A stretch of 41,736 nucleotides of DNA from Thermoproteota archaeon (lineage in GTDB: Archaea > Korarchaeota > JAOZGF01 > JAOZFZ01), in the NCBI GenBank assembly GCA_027491455.1, contig JAOZFL010000169.1, forward strand, positions 1 to 41,736. The letters run 5' to 3'. The notes under the pieces are model-generated. The model saw nothing but the letters and a program-made list of their open reading frames with translations. It searched no databases and was not told the DNA's origin. Made by a program: the position numbers and the translations under genes. Every line of letters begins with the position of its first letter. The first letter of the stretch is position 1. Below are positions 8,455 to 16,298 of this stretch, piece by piece.

Positions 8455-9403
8455 ATCCCTTGTATTTGCAAATCCAAGGGGAGGAGTAGGGAAAACAACA
8501 GTGGCGTTTCTCTCCACTATTTTAATGGCAACCATAAAACCTCCAAGGGATAAAAAGAAGTATGTGTATGTGGAAATGGATTTTGGAGCTGAAAGTGCAA
8601 CTAAAATATGGGATGCCTCCTTTAAAGTTGAGGGAGAAAACACGTTGAAGGATTATCTCCTAGATAAATGTGAAATAGAGGACATAGCTTATACAAGTTC
8701 TAGAAACCCTGTTTACCGAAACATAGCTTTCATCCCCGCTGGAAAAATAACAGATGTTAAACTAAACTTATTTGCAAAATACGAAATGTATGTAGAGAAA
8801 TTGGATGAGTTAATGGATTTCCTCTGGGAGAAATCAGAGAAAATAGTGATTGATTGCCCTGGATCAGGTGGACTGAATTACTTAAGAGATTACTTGTTAA
8901 TTTTACCATTGGGGGATAGTTTTATCCCTGTAGTGGAACCAGATATTCCTAGCATAGATTCAGCTAATTCCTTGATTGATTTAGCTATGTTAATGAACCT
9001 AAATTATCCCCTCTTCATCTTCAATAAGTATGAGAAAAAGTATCACTGGATTTTAGAGGAGGCTAAAAGGAAACTTAGAATAGGAGAAACCCAGCAACCC
9101 TTCTTCACCGTTAGGTTCGACAAGAAAATAATGGAGTACTGGAGCAAACTTGAACTGAAGGTTAACGGATGCAAAGCTGTTGAAGACGTGAAAAAATTTG
9201 TCAGTTACATTTTAGAGTTACCTGAAGAGTTTTCTAAGCCAACCTGGAAAGCTAAGGAGATATTCAAGGTGATTAAACATTTCAGGGCAGTGAGACGCCT
9301 TCAACCTGAACACTTACTTAGAAAAAAACGATCAAAAAGGAGTGATGTCTCCTCCGAACTGGAAATCCTTGCAGGAATGAAAGAAAAAAGGTTTGAAAAG
9401 TGA
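8441..9403 (+). CDS. ParA/MinD-superfamily ATPase (TadZ/CpaE-like candidate)
   Basis: 320 residues from the ATG at 8441, preceded by TTTGGAGAAT; the track uses a TTG three codons earlier. It has a deviant Walker A loop (NPRGGVGKTTVAF, residues 11-23), the switch region VYVEMDFGAESAT, and a Walker B-like IVIDCPGSGG near residue 145. These are hallmarks of SIMIBI-class ParA/MinD/ArsA ATPases that dimerise on ATP and position cargo on membrane or nucleoid. The signature lysine that opens the loop is arginine here. The C-terminus is basic (RKKRSKRS). It overlaps both neighbours and faces a Tad-like pilus operon. Tad loci encode TadZ/CpaE of this superfamily, so a pilus-positioning role is a reasonable guess. 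No ParB or centromere-like repeats were seen. Confidence 0.82.
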   Translation: MRVGRSLVFANPRGGVGKTTVAFLSTILMATIKPPRDKKKYVYVEMDFGAESATKIWDASFKVEGENTLKDYLLDKCEIEDIAYTSSRNPVYRNIAFIPAGKITDVKLNLFAKYEMYVEKLDELMDFLWEKSEKIVIDCPGSGGLNYLRDYLLILPLGDSFIPVVEPDIPSIDSANSLIDLAMLMNLNYPLFIFNKYEKKYHWILEEAKRKLRIGETQQPFFTVRFDKKIMEYWSKLELKVNGCKAVEDVKKFVSYILELPEEFSKPTWKAKEIFKVIKHFRAVRRLQPEHLLRKKRSKRSDVSSELEILAGMKEKRFEK

Positions 9404-10188
9404 AAAGCATTAAAGTTATTATTTATTGTTTTTCTCTTTCTCTTGGGGTAACACTTGGATTAAAAGGTTTAAACACATTTACCAATGATCTGTTTATTCC
9501 GCCAATGTCTCCCCTTCCATTACCCAAACACATTTCCACCTTATCCCTTCTAACTTCAAGCTTCATCCTTTTCCTTTCCCTTGGCTACTTGAGTTTAGTT
9601 CTTCCAGAAGCAGCAATCTACTTAATAAACGGTATATACATTGGTGGGAACCTGGCTTGCCTGAAGTCTTTATCATCTATTCTCGTTTTAAATTCAAACA
9701 GCAGAGACTTGGAACCAAGCCTCAACATTTTCATTTCAATTTTCAGCTTGGGCGTTGCTTTGTTAGCTGATAGCTTGGGAGAGGAATTAAATATGAAATG
9801 GGGGCTGAAGAGATCCATGGCATGGGATCTTACCCTGTTATTTTTTCTTTTCCTCACCCCTACCTTAACTATTTACTCAATAGAGACCTCCGGTTTCCAA
9901 ATAAGGGATTTAGTTATCTTAAACTCTAGCACAGCAAGTTCCCCCTTATTTACAATATTTATCCCCCCTCTTTTAGCTATTATTAAGCACCTTTATTTTT
10001 CCATTAAAAGAAGAGTGAAACTAAAAGTTAAAATCGATCGGTCAATGGCTGAGGAGAGGAGGAGAAGAGCTTACAGAGAGCTAAGCAAAGCATTTGAAGA
10101 TTTATTTCTCGATGCAGCTCTAAAAGGTTCAGGTGATAACTGTGTTGAGAGAGGCAGATTGGTTTTTAAAGGAAAAGAAAGAGGTTAA
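9400..10188 (+). CDS. Polytopic membrane protein of the ParA cassette
   Basis: 262 residues, starting at a GTG that overlaps the ParA stop (GTGA). About six hydrophobic segments cover residues 5-200, followed by a 50-60 residue basic cytoplasmic tail (KRRVKLKVK...AEERRRRAYRELSKAFEDLF). I do not recognise the family. The layout suits a membrane anchor for the ParA-like ATPase or a membrane part of the pilus machine encoded head-on. The stop is only five bases from the end of the convergent pilus operon. Confidence 0.62.
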   Translation: MKSIKVIIYCFSLSLGVTLGLKGLNTFTNDLFIPPMSPLPLPKHISTLSLLTSSFILFLSLGYLSLVLPEAAIYLINGIYIGGNLACLKSLSSILVLNSNSRDLEPSLNIFISIFSLGVALLADSLGEELNMKWGLKRSMAWDLTLLFFLFLTPTLTIYSIETSGFQIRDLVILNSSTASSPLFTIFIPPLLAIIKHLYFSIKRRVKLKVKIDRSMAEERRRRAYRELSKAFEDLFLDAALKGSGDNCVERGRLVFKGKERG

Positions 10189-10192
10189 GAGG

Positions 10193-11134
10193 TTAGAAGC
10201 CCTTTTCAAAGGGGCCCAAGTGAAAGTAAAGCTCTAAATCCATTTTCACCCTTTTTAGCTCTCCACCAATAAAAACAAAGCTGTCTCCTTTAACATCCAT
10301 TACAAAGCCGCTTAAAAACACATTTATTTCTACATATTCTTTTTCCACTCCGTTTTCATCTGTCAAGTTGTATGTGTAAACATTAATAGTTTTGTTTATT
10401 TCTAGAAGTATTTTAAGCTTTGAAAGCAGCTTACTGCTTGAATCTATACCAGTTACATTTTCAAGTATTTCAATAATTTCCCTATCCATTAAACTCGCAA
10501 CTTTATCTTTTAACTCATTTGTGGTTAGGTTAGATGTTAAGTTTGTCCATGAGAAATTTATTTTCAGGTTTTTAAGTGCTTTTAAAATTCTATATAAAAG
10601 GAAAATCCTCACTGGGTGAGTTACTGACATTTTAACGTTATGATTCAAATTGGAGTTTCCATGTTTATCTTTTATGTGGAGGTTTAACTGTATACCCACA
10701 AACACTGCCCCTCTATCTATTTCTCTACTCCCAATTGTTCCGCTAAGGATCACTTTGTTATATTTTTCATCTGCAAGTTTATGTCCTGTCAACTCCCTCA
10801 AAGTTACTTTGCAATCTGCATCCAAAGAAATCCCCTTTGATCTAAACCTCTGTTTCTCTTTTTCCATCCAACCTTGAAGTGTTTCAACCCCTAATTTAAG
10901 GTTTTCTTCAGGGTTTAAACCATTTAACGCAATTTCATTTATTTTGACATCTAGGTAATCACGTAAGCGAAGCAGCAAATGTGCAATTGTGACTTTTTCT
11001 GTGAATTCAACTCTTTGCATGCTGCCCAAACTCTTAATGTATTCTGATCTATCCACGTGGGGAGTGAAGATGAAGAGTGTTACACCTAGAATCAATATCC
11101 CAAGAGTGAAAAGGAAAGGAAATGGTTTACTCAA
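10193..11134 (-). CDS. Hypothetical one-TM protein, last gene of pilus-like operon
   Basis: 313 residues from a TTG that overlaps the preceding stop (TTGA). A single N-terminal TM (about residues 6-24, FLFTLGILILGVTLFIF) precedes an extracytoplasmic domain of about 285 residues with a helical first half and several beta-type stretches (VILSGTIG, IQLNLHIKD, EINVFLSGFVMDV). It contains several Asn-X-Thr/Ser sites. I recognise no family. Being tied to pilus-machinery genes by overlap, it may be an assembly or minor-pilin-like factor, or a secreted substrate held by its leader helix. No canonical class III leader (K/R-G/A before the TM) is visible. Confidence 0.62.
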   Translation of the reverse strand: MSKPFPFLFTLGILILGVTLFIFTPHVDRSEYIKSLGSMQRVEFTEKVTIAHLLLRLRDYLDVKINEIALNGLNPEENLKLGVETLQGWMEKEKQRFRSKGISLDADCKVTLRELTGHKLADEKYNKVILSGTIGSREIDRGAVFVGIQLNLHIKDKHGNSNLNHNVKMSVTHPVRIFLLYRILKALKNLKINFSWTNLTSNLTTNELKDKVASLMDREIIEILENVTGIDSSSKLLSKLKILLEINKTINVYTYNLTDENGVEKEYVEINVFLSGFVMDVKGDSFVFIGGELKRVKMDLELYFHLGPFEKGF

Positions 11135-11508
11135 CTTTTAATCCCCACTGAAACATTGATTTTAACATTCAACCCATATATTTCAAGTTCATCCTCTGAA
11201 AAACTGTAAAATCCCATGCTTTGGCAGCCGAACACCCGTGTTTCATTATTGATTGACAATGTAAATGCTGTTGATAAACCAGAAGAATTAACTTCTCTGA
11301 AAAGGTTTTCTGGGTTTGAAATCCCCCAAATCACTTTTAAAAGTAATCCTTTGTAGTAAAGATTTTCAATCAGTTTATTTGATTTCTCCCTAAAAAGAAA
11401 AATTTTAGTAACTGGTTTATTCACTGGTGAAAATGTATAATAAGCTGCGAATCCTATTGCTAAAAGTAGAGCTAAAACACCATCAAATATTATTAGGCTT
11501 CTCACCAT
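11131..11508 (-). CDS. Hypothetical pseudopilin-like one-TM protein
   Basis: 125 residues starting at ATG after GGGG. An N-terminal hydrophobic helix (about residues 4-25, SLIIFDGVLALLLAIGFAAYYTF) is followed by a small extracytoplasmic domain with one Cys and three N-glycosylation-type sequons. The early Asp in the helix (IIFDG) loosely recalls the conserved acidic residue of type IV pilins, but there is no clear prepilin-peptidase site. It overlaps the next gene by 4 bp and belongs to the pilus-like operon. Confidence 0.58.
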   Translation of the reverse strand: MVRSLIIFDGVLALLLAIGFAAYYTFSPVNKPVTKIFLFREKSNKLIENLYYKGLLLKVIWGISNPENLFREVNSSGLSTAFTLSINNETRVFGCQSMGFYSFSEDELEIYGLNVKINVSVGIKS

Positions 11509-11517
11509 TAACCCCTT

Positions 11518-11775
11518 TTATAGATGCATAAGTTTCCATTTCCTTTCCCTTTCAACCCTTACATGTGCTAGGTTAATCAAGGGAATTTCATTAATTTTGC
11601 ATTCATCACGTTTAATGGAACAATAAAATCCGGTATTCATTGAACAGTTTCTTTGAGGTTCAACCACTGGTTTTGTTTCTCTAAAAGCCGGTTGATTCAT
11701 GAAGACAGTGACTAAGAATAAAAGTGCAATTATGAAAAGTGCAAAGGAGAAGGAGAGTTCTAATACTTCATCCAT
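11518..11775 (-). CDS. Hypothetical small one-TM protein of pilus-like operon
   Basis: 85 residues. MDEVLELSFSFALFIIALLF is an acidic N-terminus running into a TM helix, followed by a short extracytoplasmic part with three Cys (NCS, YCS, ECK). The acidic residues just before the helix resemble the mature end of pilins or TadE-like proteins, but this is only a resemblance. The ATG overlaps the stop of the upstream gene (TAATG), so translation is coupled. Confidence 0.55.
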   Translation of the reverse strand: MDEVLELSFSFALFIIALLFLVTVFMNQPAFRETKPVVEPQRNCSMNTGFYCSIKRDECKINEIPLINLAHVRVERERKWKLMHL

Positions 11776-12170
11776 TATTTAACCCTCTTAGGATGTATCC
11801 AAATCGGAGATATATTTATTGTGTCATTTGGCCCCCCTATCCATGGAGTCTTTACATTAAAACCTGTTTCTAATGAGAAACATGTAGATCCAGGGGTTAA
11901 GCCATTTAAACCTGTGCTGTTTAACAAATAAATGGTTAGGGATTGATTTGACACTAAAACAATGTATTTAAAACCTAGATCCGGCAATTTAAAGGAAACT
12001 GAAATATTTTTCTGGATTGAAAACTCTATAACGCTCCTTAAATCAACTAAGAGCACTGATGAAGCAGTTTCCAACCCCCATTTATAAATGACCAATGAAG
12101 CTTTAAGTGAAACAAAAAGGCCAATCAAACCTATCAAGTAATATATTGTTATTGGTATAGCCCTATGCAC
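11775..12170 (-). CDS. Hypothetical one-TM protein of pilus-like operon
   Basis: 131 residues starting at GTG after GAGGTGATGAA, nine bases past the upstream stop. An N-terminal TM (about residues 8-28, IYYLIGLIGLFVSLKASLVIY) precedes an extracytoplasmic domain of about 100 residues with several sequons and one Cys (STCFSL). There is no recognised family. Size and layout match its three small neighbours, suggesting a set of diverged pilin- or pseudopilin-like subunits. Confidence 0.57.
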   Translation of the reverse strand: MHRAIPITIYYLIGLIGLFVSLKASLVIYKWGLETASSVLLVDLRSVIEFSIQKNISVSFKLPDLGFKYIVLVSNQSLTIYLLNSTGLNGLTPGSTCFSLETGFNVKTPWIGGPNDTINISPIWIHPKRVK

Positions 12171-12179
12171 TTCATCACC

Positions 12180-12572
12180 TCAACTCACCTCTATTTCCAC
12201 ATGTTCAGAATCCCCTTTTAGTGAAACCCTGTAATATCCATCTTCAGGTACCTTTAAGGTTTCAAACTTTACCTTGAAAGGGTAACACCTGTTTACAGAT
12301 GTTCCCCCTAAACAAAAAACCAATATGTACTGAGAATTGTTCTTCTGAACCCCTATTTCAAGGTTTTTTGGGAGGAAAAGGGTTAGTTCTTCTCTTCCAC
12401 CCCCTATAACAAGGTAAATTGCTTCATCCAGGTCACATGCAATTTTGTCGAGTAAGGAACGGGTTGATTTCCACTGGATTAAAAAGTAGTCTTCAGTTAA
12501 GGCATTAAGGGTTAAGAGTAGCAATGAGAATCCAAGAGCTAAAATAAGAGCTGATGTTATCACTTCATTCAT
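12180..12572 (-). CDS. Hypothetical TadE/pseudopilin-like one-TM protein
   Basis: 130 residues. MNEVITSALILALGFSLLLLT is a short acidic start leading into a TM, similar in style to TadE-like minor pilins or to a mature pilin helix. A 100-residue extracytoplasmic domain follows with two central Cys (ILVFCLGG, NRCYPF) that could pair. GGTGA lies seven bases before the ATG. It is the first of five one-TM genes behind the TadC-like gene. Function is inferred only from position and layout. Confidence 0.6.
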   Translation of the reverse strand: MNEVITSALILALGFSLLLLTLNALTEDYFLIQWKSTRSLLDKIACDLDEAIYLVIGGGREELTLFLPKNLEIGVQKNNSQYILVFCLGGTSVNRCYPFKVKFETLKVPEDGYYRVSLKGDSEHVEIEVS

Positions 12573-12587
12573 TTGTTTTTCACCGTT

Positions 12588-13277
12588 TCACCTGAAAAAA
12601 GACCAAAAGAAGTTATGGGAGACCAGGAAGACAGCTACATAGATTAAACAGTAGAAGATTGAGTCCTTCACAATTTTCGCAGTCATAACACTGTTAAAAA
12701 ATATTAAAAGGGAGAAAGGAAAAACTAGGTAGTTGTCTGACAATGAAACTTGAGTCGATGTTTTAAATGAATTGAATAAGTAATAAAGTTTTATCAGTCC
12801 CCCCAAGGTAAATGAGAAAATAGTGTTAAGAATCCTTGCTTCAATTCTCTTAACCTTAAATATGTTTTCTCTTTCCTTTTTAAGGTTTAAAAAGGAAATT
12901 AATTCATTTGAAGCATCCATTAATCTTTCTCCAGTTATTAGGTGATCTAGTTTGGAGAGTTTCATGGTTTCAAGTACTTGCTGAATAGATTTATGCTGCT
13001 CCATATCCACTTTTAATTCATCAATAACTTCTAGGAGGGTTTTCTTTCCATGTATTAAGTCTATACACAGGGATTTCACCCTTAGAATGTCTGAGTCTTT
13101 AGCTGATTCTATAAAGGATTTTTCGGGGCTCTTACCCAGAACCATGTTTGAACCAACCTTTCTGATGAAGAAAATCATGTTTTTTTCCTCTTCAATTGTT
13201 AATTTCATGTTTTCTCTCAGTATCAGTTTCTTAATGCCTCTGTACAAGGCACTAAACTTTTTTATGCCTTGAATCAT
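12588..13277 (-). CDS. TadC/GspF-like type IV pilus membrane platform protein (second copy)
   Basis: 229 residues. An N-terminal cytoplasmic helical domain of about 140 residues (VLGKSPEKSFIESAKDSDILRVKSLCIDLIHGKKTLLEVIDEL resembles the repeated T2SSF helical bundle) is followed by three to four TM segments (LNTIFSFTLGGLIKLYYLF, YLVFPFSLLIFFNSVMTA, FYCLIYVAVFLVSHNF). Tad-like and archaeal pilus systems use two such proteins side by side as the inner-membrane platform on the ATPase; this one and the gene before it fit that pairing. The spacing is seven bases. Confidence 0.72.
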   Translation of the reverse strand: MIQGIKKFSALYRGIKKLILRENMKLTIEEEKNMIFFIRKVGSNMVLGKSPEKSFIESAKDSDILRVKSLCIDLIHGKKTLLEVIDELKVDMEQHKSIQQVLETMKLSKLDHLITGERLMDASNELISFLNLKKERENIFKVKRIEARILNTIFSFTLGGLIKLYYLFNSFKTSTQVSLSDNYLVFPFSLLIFFNSVMTAKIVKDSIFYCLIYVAVFLVSHNFFWSFFR

Positions 13278-13284
13278 TTCTTTC

Positions 13285-14094
13285 TCACTTTTGAAGGTTA
13301 AACATTTTAATTGAAACCGAAAACCAAACCACGAAAATAATGGTCAATATGGAGGGGTTTAGACTATAAAGAGACCCAATAAGTGTGATTATAAGGGAGT
13401 ATATGTATCCTAGGGTGAGGAACAAGGTAAGTTTAAGGGTTATTTCCTGGTTTATTTTCCTGTATCTTCGCTTTATACTTTCCCTAGCTGCCTTGGAAGC
13501 TAATTTCAATGATTCATACATGTTTAAATAATTAAGGGATAACAAAAGACTCTTTATCTCTTCTTTAAACGGGATTCTTTTCTCCATAATATAATTAACC
13601 AAGGAGTCGAGGGGGTGTTCCCCTCTAATATATATTTTCCTGTACAGATCTGCAAAGTCGCTGCTTATTCCTCTAAGGTTAGCTAAAGAAACATTTTTCA
13701 CCGCTGTAGTTATATTCATGGTGCTAATTAAAGATAAACCTATACATTCAATGAGGTCCACAGAGACCTCTCCGTACCTTTCAATTGTGTTTTCGTAAAG
13801 GTAATTTCCTAAACCCGGTAAAACCACAAAGTACAGGCTGAACAAGAAAAGGATTAAAGAGAGGATTATCTCTGCTCTAAGGGATAAAAAGAACCCTAGA
13901 ATAATGGTTAAGAGTGAAAAGAGGAGTATAGAGACAGCAGCTGCAGATTTAATTTCCACAGAGCAATACGGTATCCCTTTACTTTTTAAGGCAAAGTCTA
14001 ATCTTTCATCTGGTGAGAAATATCTACCCACCAACCGTGTTGAAGAAGAAATAAATTTGTCAATGGGTTTCAGCAGCCATAATCGTCTTTTCAA
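13285..14094 (-). CDS. TadB/GspF-like type IV pilus membrane platform protein
   Basis: 269 residues. Two early TM segments (about 48-66 and 72-95) precede a cytoplasmic helical domain. In this domain IECIGLSLISTMNITTAVKNVS, GEHPLDSLVNYIM and LKLASKAARESIKRRYRKINQEIT recall the T2SSF/TadB domain. A C-terminal TM pair follows (about 222-262). It starts at TTG and overlaps the secretion ATPase gene by 35 bp. It would form the platform that receives force from the ATPase during pilus assembly or secretion. Confidence 0.78.
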   Translation of the reverse strand: MKRRLWLLKPIDKFISSSTRLVGRYFSPDERLDFALKSKGIPYCSVEIKSAAAVSILLFSLLTIILGFFLSLRAEIILSLILFLFSLYFVVLPGLGNYLYENTIERYGEVSVDLIECIGLSLISTMNITTAVKNVSLANLRGISSDFADLYRKIYIRGEHPLDSLVNYIMEKRIPFKEEIKSLLLSLNYLNMYESLKLASKAARESIKRRYRKINQEITLKLTLFLTLGYIYSLIITLIGSLYSLNPSILTIIFVVWFSVSIKMFNLQK

Positions 14095-15958
14095 CCTCTA
14101 AACCCCTAATACGCCTGGTTAATTCACTTAATGATAGGTTTCCCGCCCTTAAATCTTCAAGCATATATTTAATCTTCGAAATCTGGTCATCAAACTCCCT
14201 CTTGGTTAACCCTTGTAATTCAAGAATTCTTTTGACAGGTTTCAGCTTAGATTGATCCCTTATTGTTTTTTCAGCTCTTCCCTTTTCTGGAACCCATTTA
14301 AAGCTGAACTTAAACTCATCTACCCCTGGGTGGCAAATGGACCCCAACCTCCTAGTGACAACTGGTCCCTTAACAATTTTCTTAAGTGAGATTATTGTTT
14401 CAACGGGGTTTAAACTGAACTTCCACTTCAACCACTTCTCACTTAGTTCCTCTAAACTTTTAGAATGAGTGGTTGCCATGCTCCCTATCCCGCTTTCAAC
14501 AGATAAAATAAATGCTTCTATTTCATCGGGTTTCCTAAGCTCTCCTATATAGAGGAAATCAGGGTTTCTCCATAGAGATTTATAGATCTCATTTACTTTT
14601 ACACTTTCCCTTTCAGTTTTAATCTCTAGAGGGGGGACCTCGTAAAGTACATGTTGAACCCCGTAAGGGTTAAAATCCATTATTTCACGTACATCTTCAA
14701 TGGAAATAAGTCTTTTATCAGGTCCCAAGAAGGGTAAAAGTGCATTTGCAAGTGTAGTTTTCCCTGAACTTGTAGGTCCAGTGATCAGTATAGATGTACA
14801 ATTTTTGATTAGCCAAACAAGCAGTGAAGCTGCTTCGCTATTCAGCATCTCTTTTTTAATAAGCTCTGGAAGAGTTAATTTATGTATGTGTAAGTTCCTT
14901 ATATCCAGGGCATGTGTTGAAAGGGGAGGGGCATCGTAGCTGATCCTTGCTTTGTAGTATTTCCCAATAAGGTCTACTTTCACACTTGGCTGCTTATAAG
15001 TTATAACCCCATAGTTATCGGTTGAGATTAAGGATTCTATTTTCTTCACCAAGTTCACGTCCATTTTAACCTCTGTTAGACACTTCCCCAGCTCTGAATG
15101 TTCAATGTGCAGGTTTCTTCCATAAACTCCATAAACCTCATTTATTTCGCTTTCAATATATATGAATGGGAATATCTCCTCTATTTTAGTGTTTGTTGAA
15201 GCTAGTTCAAGTGATAAATCCTTTATTTCTTCAGATCCTAAGTTTGGTAAATATTTTTCTAGGTAGGACTTGGCAAGAGCAACCCTAGTTTCTAGTATTT
15301 CTTCAAAGGACATGTTTAAAATGTCCATTTCAGAGTTATCTAGTTGGTGCACTATTTTCTTTAGAAATAAATCATCCAACCCAAGTTTAGATGAAATCTT
15401 CTTTATTTTTAATAATGTGCTCTGTCCATTTCCCTTAAGGAAAAAGTATCCGAAAGGCCCCCTCCAATTCTCTTCTATAAGAACTAGGTTTCCTATCTCT
15501 TCTTTTTTGGTTATTTGTTCTCTTTTTTTAACCCTTAAAACTTTTCTTTTAATTACTTCCTCATAAACTTCGACACCACGTTCCCTGTAGTCATGGAGAA
15601 ACCTTTTTATTAGATGTGTTTTTCTTAATTTTTTAGTTATTTTCCTAAGGCTTTTGGACTTGTTTGATTCTTCATTTAACTCTAAGAATCCTTGGATAGG
15701 GTTTTGCTTCTGTTTTTCATAGATTCCCCTGTGGATTCCTCTTTCAGCGTCACTTAGTTTAATGAAGTTCTTTGCAAACGTAGATAGGTAATTGATTATT
15801 AATTCAAGGTCCACTTGACATGTGAATTTTGACGAGTCCAGTATTAGTTTTTTTGAATCATCTAGACCCAGCTTACCCTTCAGTATATCATTTAAAACAC
15901 ATCTGATGCATTGCAGGGCAATTGGTAATTGTATGCAATTACATGATTTAATGTTCAT
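14060..15958 (-). CDS. Type II/IV secretion ATPase (GspE/TadA/VirB11 family)
   Basis: Powers assembly of type IV pilus-like filaments at the cytoplasmic face. About 632 residues from the ATG at 15958, which has GGTGT upstream; the track starts at a TTG 14 codons earlier. The N-terminus bears a four-Cys cluster (CNC...CIRC, with one more Cys nearby) that may bind zinc. A long helical, basic domain follows to about residue 250. The RecA-like core has ITGPTSSGKTTLA (Walker A, near 395), ISIEDVREI (Asp box), FLYIGELRKPDE (Walker B) and MATTHSKS (His box). It is the first gene of an eight-gene operon leading to the TadB/TadC-like proteins. The N-terminal half is longer than in typical TadA proteins. 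Confidence 0.88.
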   Translation of the reverse strand: MNIKSCNCIQLPIALQCIRCVLNDILKGKLGLDDSKKLILDSSKFTCQVDLELIINYLSTFAKNFIKLSDAERGIHRGIYEKQKQNPIQGFLELNEESNKSKSLRKITKKLRKTHLIKRFLHDYRERGVEVYEEVIKRKVLRVKKREQITKKEEIGNLVLIEENWRGPFGYFFLKGNGQSTLLKIKKISSKLGLDDLFLKKIVHQLDNSEMDILNMSFEEILETRVALAKSYLEKYLPNLGSEEIKDLSLELASTNTKIEEIFPFIYIESEINEVYGVYGRNLHIEHSELGKCLTEVKMDVNLVKKIESLISTDNYGVITYKQPSVKVDLIGKYYKARISYDAPPLSTHALDIRNLHIHKLTLPELIKKEMLNSEAASLLVWLIKNCTSILITGPTSSGKTTLANALLPFLGPDKRLISIEDVREIMDFNPYGVQHVLYEVPPLEIKTERESVKVNEIYKSLWRNPDFLYIGELRKPDEIEAFILSVESGIGSMATTHSKSLEELSEKWLKWKFSLNPVETIISLKKIVKGPVVTRRLGSICHPGVDEFKFSFKWVPEKGRAEKTIRDQSKLKPVKRILELQGLTKREFDDQISKIKYMLEDLRAGNLSLSELTRRIRGLEVEKTIMAAETH

Positions 15959-16106
15959 GCTTAGACACCACTTTTCATCTTTGAGTTCCTTCTGGGACAA
16001 GGTAAAGAGTTGAGGAATATGAAAAGAAAAATTTTCCTTAGAAAAAATTTTTCAAAATAAAACTTATTAAAGAGAGAATCATATAGATAATTTTTACCGG
16101 GTTGAA
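15959..16106. promoter_or_regulatory. AT-rich divergent promoter region between pilus operon and small membrane gene
   Basis: Minus-strand TATA-like CTTTAATAAG lies near 16062-16071, followed by an A/T tract and the pilus ATPase start. Plus-strand CATATAGAT lies near 16079-16087, about 25 bases before the ATG at 16107, which predicts a leaderless message for that gene. Both units could share regulators. Confidence 0.45.
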
Positions 16107-16298
16107 ATGAATAAGATAGTTGAGTTTTCCCTCATTCTCTTTTTAGCTGTTTCATTTGTTTTATTGGTTTACAGTACATATATAGACAAGGAAATGAATT
16201 TTCTAACTGAGTTCTTTATAGCCCTTCAGGGATCAAAAGAGAACCTTGTAAGCTTTATAGCGAAATTTCTTTACCGATTTCTTCACTTCTCTACATAA
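16107..16298 (+). CDS. Small one-TM protein divergent from pilus operon
   Basis: 63 residues. MNKIVEFSLILFLAVSFVLLVYSTYI is an N-terminal TM with a short pilin-like acidic residue before it, followed by a short amphipathic, aromatic tail (LYRFLHFST). A TATA-like box about 25 bases upstream of the ATG fits leaderless transcription. I recognise no family. The divergent position next to the secretion ATPase allows a role as filament subunit or accessory, but this is a guess; a spurious ORF is also possible. Confidence 0.45.
   Translation: MNKIVEFSLILFLAVSFVLLVYSTYIDKEMNFLTEFFIALQGSKENLVSFIAKFLYRFLHFST

Noticed and set aside
8441-10188. Plasmid-type ParABS partition system
   Set aside because: No ParB-like gene or centromere-type repeats nearby; the neighbours are a coiled-coil and a membrane protein, which fits a positioning role better.
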